Below are positions 1-5,754 of a stretch of 26,938 bases of DNA, piece after piece. The number at the start of each line of letters is the position of its first letter. Positions within the stretch are counted from its first letter, which is position 1. This DNA comes from a virus. A program made the position numbers and the translations under genes. The stretch spans positions 1-26,938 of the IMG/VR virus record IMGVR_UViG_3300005753_000054; one strand, 5' to 3'. The notes under the pieces were generated by a model, which saw nothing but the letters and a program-made list of their open reading frames with translations, searched no databases and was not told where the DNA came from.

Positions 1-50
1 AATTAGTGTTTGTGATAAAATTAAAGGATAAATCCTTAATTAGGCTAATC

Positions 51-842
51 ATGAAAACAGATAGAAACATTAGCAATACAGAACACATTTTAAATTTATG
101 TCATGCGCCGTCTTTGCGCCCTGTTGGTTTGCAAATATCAAAGACGGCAAATAAAGATTGCACTTGCGCTGTTTGTGGAGTTGATTTAAATAAAGATAGC
201 GACCATTGGAAATTAGGCAAGTTATTTAATCTTTCTGCCTTTACAATGCCTCACCTACTTAGTAATCAACAATCAAATACAGTTTGTTCTTATTGTGCAA
301 CATTCTTTAAAAAAGAAGGTTGGGTTGAATTTTGCAACAATCAGAATATTGATAGTAATTTTCCTTTAAAGGAAGAAAAAAAACCTTTTATTGCAAACTG
401 GATGTTTTTTTCTCATGCTTTTTCAAATGATTTTTACAAAAAAGTCATAAAAAGAAGTGACTGGAAGCAACTTATTAGCAGTCCACCTGAGCCGCCTTTT
501 TATTTTATTATTACAACAATGAAGGTAAAGCATTTAATTTTCAGGGCGCAAGTGGGATTAAGCCGCAATCAATTCCCAGTGTTGTTTGAAGAAGATCATA
601 TTTTTGTCAATCGAGCACACTTTGTAGCGTGTATTGCATTGTTTGAATCGATTTACTGCATGGGCTTAAGCAAAGATTCTATTTTAACAGGCGACTACAG
701 TAGTAATCATTTAATCAAGTTAAACTCTGAGGAATTAGAGGACTTTAAAAAATATGAGAAAAAAATACGTTTTTACAGAGAGCAATACAATGGCGTAATA
801 CGCTTATGCGCTTATGCTGCAAGCAAAGATAGTAATGTGTAA
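51..842 (+). CDS. csf1: Csf1-like (Cas8-like) type IV CRISPR effector subunit
   Basis: Probable large-subunit-like component of a type IV CRISPR RNP. Two cysteine pairs typical of the Csf1 zinc finger are visible: CTCAVC and, about 40 residues on, CSYC. Csf1 proteins are short Cas8-like subunits of about 200-280 residues, and this one is 263 if it starts at the ATG at 51, where an AGG lies 7 nt upstream. The frame is open further left, with a GTG at position 6 giving 278 residues, and may continue outside the window, so the start is uncertain. The assignment rests on the zinc-finger pattern plus the neighbouring csf2 and csf3, because the rest of the protein is too divergent to recognise by eye. 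Its stop codon lies inside the start of the next gene (ATGTGTAA), implying translational coupling in one operon. Csf1 is known to help recognise target-flanking sequence in type IV-A; here that role is inferred. Confidence 0.68.
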   Translation: MKTDRNISNTEHILNLCHAPSLRPVGLQISKTANKDCTCAVCGVDLNKDSDHWKLGKLFNLSAFTMPHLLSNQQSNTVCSYCATFFKKEGWVEFCNNQNIDSNFPLKEEKKPFIANWMFFSHAFSNDFYKKVIKRSDWKQLISSPPEPPFYFIITTMKVKHLIFRAQVGLSRNQFPVLFEEDHIFVNRAHFVACIALFESIYCMGLSKDSILTGDYSSNHLIKLNSEELEDFKKYEKKIRFYREQYNGVIRLCAYAASKDSNV

Positions 843-1014
843 TTTCATTGGTATAAAACCTATTGTAGACGTTGATACCCGCGTTAATTTCATAATAAAA
901 TGTGCTGACCAGCAGGAATTAAATAGCCTTATGGAAATACTCAATGTCAAAAAGAAAGGAGTGTTATTTGAAGACGTTATTGATCAACTCAAGCAAAATA
1001 GCGAAGAATCCTAG
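835..1014 (+). CDS. Small unrecognised protein in the csf operon
   Basis: A 59-residue protein if started at the ATG at 835, which overlaps the csf1 stop by 8 bases. An alternative ATG at 814 adds 7 residues. The predicted protein has a beta-rich first half (VNFIIKCAD) and a helical acidic end (EDVIDQLKQNSEES). I do not recognise the family. Its end overlaps the start region of the downstream glycosyltransferase-like gene in a different frame, in keeping with the other tightly overlapping junctions of this operon, and that is the main reason to treat it as real. It could be an accessory subunit or small regulator, or a non-coding overlap produced by a mis-set downstream start. Confidence 0.45.
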   Translation: MCNFIGIKPIVDVDTRVNFIIKCADQQELNSLMEILNVKKKGVLFEDVIDQLKQNSEES

Positions 1015-1894
1015 TACTGCTTATACCCGTTTATCCATAGAAATATCAAGTATTTCAGGTCATGAATTAGTAGGTACAATTGAAGAATGTCACATACTAG
1101 ACCGCAATAAATATAACCGATTTATTATAATAGGCAGTGCCTTTTATAATAAAACAGCCGAAATTGAGGCATGGATAAGATCAGGTGAAGTTGATGATAT
1201 AACATGGATAAACAATGAATATAACGTATCACCCAATTCAGAATATGCACGCATGATTAAGGAATTTAATTCTACTGTTATTTCTAATTGTGTAGAAAAG
1301 GCAAATAAGGTTAAAGGCTACACTACATTTAATTTATTAAATTTAAATGTATTACTTATGCAGTCACGGCAAAAATGCATTAAAAAGCAATATGATTTAA
1401 TCTATTATGGTACATATCGACTAGGGCGACGGGCATATTTACAGAAATACTTTAATGATAGTCCCTTTATGTTGTCATCCACGAAGCGAAATATCAGAAA
1501 GTTCTATCAATTAATGGGCTGTACCTGTAATTATTGCGACAAATTGGACTGGACTAAAAATAGAGAATCATTAAACCTATTTCGTTACTCGCTGTATATT
1601 GAAGATGAATACACTCATACTCATTACAACCATTTAGCCAATCGTTTTTATGAAGCAATCATGTGCAATTGTGTCCAGTTTTTTGATAAGAGTTGTATTA
1701 ATACCTTAAGTCAATCAGGCTATGAAGTACCTGATTTTTATTGGGTATCGGATAAAGAAGAATTAATCGATAAAATAAAAGACTTGGATTTCAAAAAAGC
1801 ATTAAAAGAACAGAGTGAGTTATTTCTATTGCCAGCAATCCAAGAAAAAAAACAGGTAGAACAAGAACTATGTTTATTGCTTCCACACAAATGA
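944..1894 (+). CDS. GT-B-like glycosyltransferase in the csf operon
   Basis: Protein of up to 316 residues that I read as a GT-B-fold glycosyltransferase-like enzyme of the kind common in phages and mobile elements. Visible features are an N-terminal segment with NPSTAYTRL (residues 22-30), a Rossmann-like strand RFIIIGSAF (59-67), then YDLIYYGTYRLGRR (150-163) opening the second domain. Next come LYIEDEYTH (217-225) and NHLANRFYEAIMCNCVQFFD (229-248), the acidic donor-binding and EA-helix region typical of GT-B C-terminal domains. The family label comes from pattern memory, so donor and acceptor are unknown. The ATG at 944 has no clear ribosome site, and a TTG at 980 would also leave the domain intact. 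It overlaps the TGT-like gene downstream by 25 bases. Placement between csf1 and a TGT-like gene suggests it adds a sugar to a nucleobase or to an RNA/DNA modification, which is inference. Confidence 0.55.
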   Translation: MSKRKECYLKTLLINSSKIAKNPSTAYTRLSIEISSISGHELVGTIEECHILDRNKYNRFIIIGSAFYNKTAEIEAWIRSGEVDDITWINNEYNVSPNSEYARMIKEFNSTVISNCVEKANKVKGYTTFNLLNLNVLLMQSRQKCIKKQYDLIYYGTYRLGRRAYLQKYFNDSPFMLSSTKRNIRKFYQLMGCTCNYCDKLDWTKNRESLNLFRYSLYIEDEYTHTHYNHLANRFYEAIMCNCVQFFDKSCINTLSQSGYEVPDFYWVSDKEELIDKIKDLDFKKALKEQSELFLLPAIQEKKQVEQELCLLLPHK

Positions 1895-2580
1895 GTTTAT
1901 CATCCGATTTGCTGCACTATAACCGACTCTATGCCTATCCCAATATCCCTGAAATATCCGACACGCCTATTATTATTTTAGATTCTGGTGCATTTGCCTT
2001 ATCTATGCGAAAGGGGTACATGGATGCCGAGTATATCGAAAAATTAGCGGCACACTACCAGGGTTACGACCATCTTGATAATATCTATTGCGTTGCACCT
2101 GATGTGTTTAAAAACCCTTATATTAGTATGAAACAATATAAAGATTTTGTTGAAAAATATACGATCAACGCTGTGCCTGTATTGCAGTTTTCATCGCCGC
2201 AACCTGATCTTTTTAAGGTAAAGAAACAGATTGATTTTTACCATCGATTAAATGAAGATATTAAAATGATGTGTCTCTCTAATCATAAATTTAACCCCGT
2301 AAAACAATATAAAGAATTACAATTTATTGTTAATATCATTAGAGAGACATTTAATGAAAATATTTTAATACACGTACTTGGTGCAGGCTACAATCATTTA
2401 GATGTTCTAGACTGGCTTAAAATAGGGGTTGATAGCCTTGATAGCATTAGTTATTACACCGATGCACAGCAGCATCAAAAATGGGTGAAAGGTAGTTACA
2501 AAGTAGAACATTCAGATTTACCTTTTAAAGACCTTGCTTTACTTAATTTAAAAATAGCAAATCAGGAAAAATACTTATGA
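1870..2580 (+). CDS. TGT/DpdA-like base-exchange enzyme (tRNA-guanine transglycosylase superfamily)
   Basis: A 236-residue TIM-barrel protein resembling the tRNA-guanine transglycosylase superfamily, which exchanges guanine for a 7-deazaguanine in tRNA (TGT) or DNA (DpdA). The DSGAF motif (38-42) matches the DSGGF/Y motif of TGT with its first catalytic aspartate (D38). CVAPDVF (74-80) matches the APD segment common in DpdA-type proteins. HVLGAGY (168-174) matches the YLMGVG strand of TGT, and GVDSLDS (186-192) matches GIDMFDC, so D191 aligns with the nucleophilic aspartate. The C-terminal CxCxxC zinc site of bacterial TGT is absent and the protein is well short of the usual 370 residues, favouring a DpdA-like or phage-type relative over housekeeping Tgt. 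It starts inside the glycosyltransferase gene, and its stop overlaps the start of cas11 (ATGA), so it is embedded in the csf operon. The substrate is unknown. Confidence 0.7.
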   Translation: MFIASTQMSLSSDLLHYNRLYAYPNIPEISDTPIIILDSGAFALSMRKGYMDAEYIEKLAAHYQGYDHLDNIYCVAPDVFKNPYISMKQYKDFVEKYTINAVPVLQFSSPQPDLFKVKKQIDFYHRLNEDIKMMCLSNHKFNPVKQYKELQFIVNIIRETFNENILIHVLGAGYNHLDVLDWLKIGVDSLDSISYYTDAQQHQKWVKGSYKVEHSDLPFKDLALLNLKIANQEKYL

Positions 2581-2948
2581 TTCACAATTTCAACACCAAC
2601 GATCAAGCATTAGCAGATGCGTGCTTATTAGTTTATACAGTTTATCGTAGTCGCACATCGCGCTTTAAAAATGATACACGCATGTGGGATCGTATTGCCC
2701 GATTCACCGAAGCCGCAGCGAATGCCGCCCAATCTATACCTAATTTTATTGATCGATTTTCCAATAAAATGCAATGTGATGCACTTAAACTGTCAAAAAA
2801 CAAAAACCATACATTAGTGGATGCCATTAATGCAATGACGGACAAAGAAGTACTACGAAAACTTAATACCGAACACTTATTCGTTGTTTTACACGTAAGA
2901 GAACGATTACAAACAGAAAAGAATACGGAGAAAAACCATGCCAAATAA
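2577..2948 (+). CDS. cas11: Cas11-like small subunit of the type IV effector
   Basis: A 123-residue, predicted all-helical, basic protein placed directly before csf2. Subtype IV-B loci carry a small helical Cas11 subunit at this position, and size and neighbours agree. In type I, III and IV RNPs Cas11 lines the inner belly of the Cas7 filament and contacts nucleic acid. There is no sequence motif I can point to, because Cas11 families are very divergent, so the call rests on length, helicity and order (csf1, cas11, csf2, csf3). The start overlaps the upstream stop as ATGA, and the stop lies inside csf2. A long open frame on the opposite strand here is a shadow. Confidence 0.55.
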   Translation: MIHNFNTNDQALADACLLVYTVYRSRTSRFKNDTRMWDRIARFTEAAANAAQSIPNFIDRFSNKMQCDALKLSKNKNHTLVDAINAMTDKEVLRKLNTEHLFVVLHVRERLQTEKNTEKNHAK

Positions 2949-3849
2949 TAGCATCACAAGAATCGAGCTAAGTGTCATAACATTGTCCCCACTATCGCAT
3001 ATAGGAAAAAGTATTAGTGCGGATAATTTCCTGAGAACTGTACCTATGCGTCAATCAGATGGGACGTATAGAAGCATATTCAGCTATTCGGGCAATGCAC
3101 TTAGAGGCATGTTCAGAGATTTTATGGCAGAGTACATATTATCAAGTCTTAACATAGAATATGAGTCAATCCCGCTTGAATCCTTTGATTTTATATTTTC
3201 AAGCGGGGTGATTGGCGGTCAATCTAAATTTGATCCAAACCGCATTAAGCTGATGAAAAATATATATCCTCCATTTGGTCTGCTCGGCGGCAACCTAAAC
3301 AACATGATGATGCAAGGTAAAACCTCATTTTCTGACATTGTGCCTGTGTGCAAGGAAACTGAGCATAATTTGAATTTATTAAATTATGCACATGTCAACA
3401 ATGAAGATTATGCTCACAGTTATTATGACCTAATTTCAGAGTTGGAATATACCCGCTCTGATGATTCAAAATCCAACAATATTAATACATCTCCTTACTT
3501 AAAACCGCTCGAAAAGGAGAGGAAGTCAGCCGTACAAATGCGCTATAAAGACGAAATACTAAATGAAGGGGTGCTATTAAAAGGCGAAATACTCTTAAAT
3601 AAGGAAACGCCGTTTGAATTGGGCGCTTTGTTTAGTGCATTTCATCACCTTAAAACATTGCCATTTATAGGTGGGATGAAATCAAAAGGTTTTGGAAAGG
3701 TGCAACTTGAAGCACACATAGGTAATAAACTTATCTTTAGTACAAATCCATCAAATCAAACAGACGAATACTTTAAAAGCGTTTTAAGTGACTATGATAA
3801 GCATCTGTTAGCGCATAAAGGTGAAATTATTAGCGAGTTTACCGCGTGA
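2938..3849 (+). CDS. csf2: Csf2 (Cas7) backbone subunit of a type IV CRISPR effector
   Basis: RAMP-superfamily Cas7 protein of 303 residues, expected to polymerise along the guide RNA to form the RNP backbone. Visible signatures are an N-terminal strand with TLSPLSHIG (15-23) and the SGNALRGMFRD helix start (51-61) found in Csf2/Csm3-like Cas7 proteins. There is also a FGLLGG turn (113-118) and the glycine-rich loop GGMKSKGFGKV (245-255). Length is typical of Csf2. No catalytic Csm3-type aspartate can be assigned by eye. The start is fixed by an ATG overlapping the cas11 stop; a GGAG ribosome site (acGGAGaaaaacc) lies 6-7 nt upstream. The gene end overlaps the GTG start of csf3. Confidence 0.82.
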   Translation: MPNNSITRIELSVITLSPLSHIGKSISADNFLRTVPMRQSDGTYRSIFSYSGNALRGMFRDFMAEYILSSLNIEYESIPLESFDFIFSSGVIGGQSKFDPNRIKLMKNIYPPFGLLGGNLNNMMMQGKTSFSDIVPVCKETEHNLNLLNYAHVNNEDYAHSYYDLISELEYTRSDDSKSNNINTSPYLKPLEKERKSAVQMRYKDEILNEGVLLKGEILLNKETPFELGALFSAFHHLKTLPFIGGMKSKGFGKVQLEAHIGNKLIFSTNPSNQTDEYFKSVLSDYDKHLLAHKGEIISEFTA

Positions 3850-4514
3850 AATATAAACCCCTAAAAGTAACCGCATATTTAAGTGGGGGGTTGGATACAG
3901 GGAATAGCTGGACACCAGCCCTCGATGGCATATTAGCCTATTTTTATCTTGAAAATAAAATGGGTATCGATCAATTTAGTGCTGAAAGAAGCCAAAATAC
4001 TGAAAGTCTCGTTGATGATATGCCGATTCAGAAATTTTTTGATAAACAAGATAAAGATATATGGGTTTACCAATGTTCGTCCCCTTTTGTCAAAGTAGGT
4101 AGACAGGAAATTATTGAGCATTACAAACGATTTAATCTAAATAATTTAGAATATTTAAAGGTTAAAACAAAAACAGTGGCTTTAACAAAAGGTAAGCACA
4201 AAAACTGGATATTCAAGGTATTTTTAAAGCTCACAGAAAAAGTAGAGTGGTATATTGTTGCAGACAAGCCGTTTATTGAAAAAATGTTAAGCAACTGCAC
4301 GCACATCGGTGCAAATCGGGGAGCAGGTTATGGTCGTGTAATAAAATGGGCAGTAATCGAGGATGAACATGCTGAAAGTCTATCAATGCAGCGTCCTGTC
4401 CCACTATCGATACTGCAAGGTACAGAGATCGATAACGATGCAAAAATACAAGTGTGGGGATTTAGGCCTAGCGTGAGATTACACAGCAATAAGGCATATT
4501 GCTTGATGCCCTGA
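3846..4514 (+). CDS. csf3: Csf3 (Cas5) subunit of a type IV CRISPR effector
   Basis: Cas5-type RAMP protein of 222 residues. Visible Csf3 hallmarks are an N-terminal ferredoxin-like strand followed by ALDGILAYFYL (25-35), CSSPFVKVGRQEIIEHYKRF (77-96), and the glycine-rich loop GANRGAGYGRV (155-165). The C-terminus, WGFRPSV...AYCLMP, resembles the RPP/W...C..P ending of many Csf3 proteins. Cas5 caps the 5' handle of the crRNA. The start is GTG at 3846, overlapping the csf2 stop as GTGA. This is the last gene of the operon, and a strong terminator begins 8 bases after its stop. No cas6 follows, so crRNA processing, if any, must use another system's nuclease or none. Confidence 0.82.
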   Translation: MKYKPLKVTAYLSGGLDTGNSWTPALDGILAYFYLENKMGIDQFSAERSQNTESLVDDMPIQKFFDKQDKDIWVYQCSSPFVKVGRQEIIEHYKRFNLNNLEYLKVKTKTVALTKGKHKNWIFKVFLKLTEKVEWYIVADKPFIEKMLSNCTHIGANRGAGYGRVIKWAVIEDEHAESLSMQRPVPLSILQGTEIDNDAKIQVWGFRPSVRLHSNKAYCLMP

Positions 4515-4521
4515 ATTTCAG

Positions 4522-4568
4522 GCATAAAAAAGCCCCGCTTAGAAATTTAGTACGGGGCTTTTTTATGC
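4522..4568. terminator. Strong symmetric intrinsic terminator after csf3
   Basis: A perfect 16-bp inverted repeat, GCATAAAAAAGCCCCG (4522-4537) and its complement (4553-4568), surrounds a 15-nt loop. The GC-rich core is flanked by A6 on one side and T6 on the other, so it can terminate transcription in both directions. It closes the csf operon and insulates it from the phage side. A smaller hairpin (CCTGAATTTCAGG, 4510-4522) abuts it at the csf3 stop. Confidence 0.9.
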
Positions 4569-4614
4569 GTTGGAGTTCTTGTAAGTAAAATGTTGTCATA
4601 ATGTTACCATTCTG

Positions 4615-4634
4615 GAGAACATCCGAGAACATCC
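4615..4634. repeat. 10-bp tandem direct repeat beside the attachment site
   Basis: Two head-to-tail perfect copies of GAGAACATCC (4615-4624, 4625-4634), followed by a partial third copy (GAGAGT). The pair lies about 55 bp left of the tRNA-derived core. Short direct repeats at this distance are typical of arm-type integrase or excisionase binding sites, but no integrase is in the window, so this role is inferred. Confidence 0.4.
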
Positions 4635-4690
4635 GAGAGTATGTAATGTCACTCTCTAATTTATAAGTTGTTGTTTTAATTGAATATTAG

Positions 4691-4715
4691 TGGTGGAGAC
4701 GGCGGGAATCGAACC
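4691..4715 (-). other. Attachment site: 3' end of a tRNA or tmRNA gene
   Basis: Read on the minus strand this is the T-arm loop GGTTCGATTCCC followed by an acceptor 3' strand ending GTCTCCACCA. That is the last 25 nt of a tRNA-like gene, including encoded CCA. Only the inner three T-stem pairs can form (GGG with CCC). The sequence further into the gene (4716 and up) gives no T-stem outer pairs, anticodon or D arm, so the gene is not intact. This is the usual footprint of integration into a tRNA or tmRNA 3' end. The ...CTCCACCA end resembles many tmRNAs, but a tRNA whose 5' end is GGAGAC cannot be excluded. The CCA end faces left, so the reconstituted full gene should lie beyond the right end of the window. 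Confidence 0.75.
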
Positions 4716-4761
4716 CTAAAACTATCCTTGCTTATCAAAACATTACGATACTATGCTGTCA

Positions 4762-5229
4762 TCACATCACTGTGTTAGTCCTTATTTGAGCTACCCTGCC
4801 ACAAAAAACCTCAAAACATTTCAACTGTGGTCTATTGTCGTAACCCATTGTTAGTAACATGAAACCATTGTGAGTTAATCGATAAGCTATGGATTTAACT
4901 TTAGCTTTAAAATTATTTATATAAAAATAAGGCTCTTCAATAAATAGCTCACTAATGTCCTTTATCTCAAATCCATTAAAATTAGCATTCTTTCCGAAGC
5001 CCTCAAATTTGAGTTCTTCGAGAGTTTCAATGACTTGTGCGATAATTACGTTAATATCTCTCAATACATTGTAATGCTTTTTATTAAAATGACTAGCAAC
5101 ATCAATACTTGTACACGTAATAGTTTCATCATCGTTTATGGATATGTTGGGCATCCATGAGTCTAATGGATTTTTATTTGAATTTTCTTTAAGTGCAGCA
5201 GAAATTGCTAAAGTTGTATGCTTTTTCAT
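4762..5229 (-). pseudogene. rha: Rha-family phage regulator with truncated or replaced C-terminus
   Basis: Member of the phage Rha regulatory family, whose members interfere with phage growth in some hosts. Visible motifs are TSIDVASHFNKKHYNVLRDI (40-59), the conserved DVA..F.K.H..VLRDI block, and the domain core YRLTHNGFMLLTMGY (116-130). In intact Rha proteins the latter is followed by a lysine-rich TGKKA..FK..YI..FN segment. Here the sequence after residue 130 is unrelated (DNRPQLKCFEVFCGRVAQ) and ends about 45 bp from the attachment site. The gene therefore seems to have lost its C-terminal part at the prophage end. It is the only well-supported gene on the minus strand. Whether the shortened protein works is unknown. 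Confidence 0.7.
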
Positions 5230-5277
5230 AATTCCATTCTCATTTAATTATTTAATTACTATTACCCTCAAGGTCAT

Positions 5278-5391
5278 TCAAGGGTGGATAGACTGTACGG
5301 GATTGACCTTGCCGCTAAATAAGAAAAGCAGCGAATCCGAAGACTCTCCTATACAGTCCACCATAAGCAGACAGGCACAAAAAAACCGCAT
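5278..5391 (-). CDS. Short ash/Icd-like prophage ORF overlapping a terminator hairpin
   Basis: A 37-residue minus-strand reading frame starting MRFFCACLLMVDCIGE and ending KVNPVQSIHP. Read back to the nearest stop it begins EAHTASMRFF. The HTASMRFF start and NPVQSIHP end resemble small ash/Icd-like ORFs common in gammaproteobacterial prophages, whose expression is doubtful. The first codons lie inside a terminator hairpin (5379-5400), and the frame ends just upstream of rha. It could be a leader peptide or merely a recurrent prophage sequence that happens to be open. Confidence 0.35.
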   Translation of the reverse strand: MRFFCACLLMVDCIGESSDSLLFLFSGKVNPVQSIHP

Positions 5392-5400
5392 AGAAGCGGT
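5379..5400 (-). terminator. Minus-strand intrinsic terminator
   Basis: On the minus strand ACCGC (5400-5396) and GCGGT (5389-5385) form a 5-bp stem with a TTCTAT loop, followed by seven T (5385-5379). It would stop transcripts entering from the right before rha. No minus-strand gene lies upstream, so it may serve an antisense or small RNA from the 5400-5750 region, or be a carried-over prophage element. Confidence 0.55.
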
Positions 5401-5754
5401 GTGTGCTTCTTATTTATAACAGGAGGTCAATCCTGACCGCTGTATTTTGCAGCGATAAGAAAATACTAATCCCGATCATAAAATAAGTCAAATTTTTATA
5501 CCATGTCACCCGTCCAATCTATCGAATTATCCTGCCTAAATCAAGCAATTTGCCCCAAATAAATGACAGCATTTTTTATAGGCCATTGATTTAGATTATA
5601 AGACGGCGGGAATAAAGGGCGTAATCGTCCGTTTAAAGTATTTTTGATTATTTGGAAATAAAGTAGGAATTACTGCAATTTTTTCGTATATTTTGCAGTG
5701 AAGCTCATGGAATAATAAGAGTTATTCGCTTATCAAAGGTTTAGATTTTTCACA
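5401..5754. other. Intergenic region before the lysis module, with inverted repeats
   Basis: No convincing gene in about 350 bp. Visible structure is a GGTCAATCC (5425-5433) that is the exact inverse of GGATTGACC at 5300-5308, and a CGCTG/CAGCG hairpin (5438-5454). There is also an ACTGCAA (5672-5678) facing TTGCAGT (5693-5699), with arm centres 21 bp apart as in a dimeric operator, and a GAATAA/TTATTC repeat near 5711-5727. A 13-bp copy of part of the attachment core lies at 5601-5613. A late or lysis promoter is expected here, but I could not identify a credible -35/-10 pair. Confidence 0.4.

Noticed and set aside
2642-2944. Minus-strand 100-residue frame opposite cas11
   Set aside because: It mirrors the cas11 frame in full, has no ribosome site, and the opposite frame is fixed by overlaps with both neighbours.
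4615-4634. Possible remnant of a CRISPR array
   Set aside because: The 10-bp units are directly adjacent with no spacer, are far shorter than CRISPR repeats, and lie beyond the operon terminator next to an att core.
4691-4790. An intact tRNA gene
   Set aside because: Only the T-loop and acceptor 3' strand are recognisable. The outer T-stem pairs fail, and no anticodon or D arm follows.
5138-5419. Plus-strand 93-residue frame across rha and the terminator
   Set aside because: It overlaps the N-terminus of the better-supported rha gene on the opposite strand and crosses hairpins; no family resemblance.
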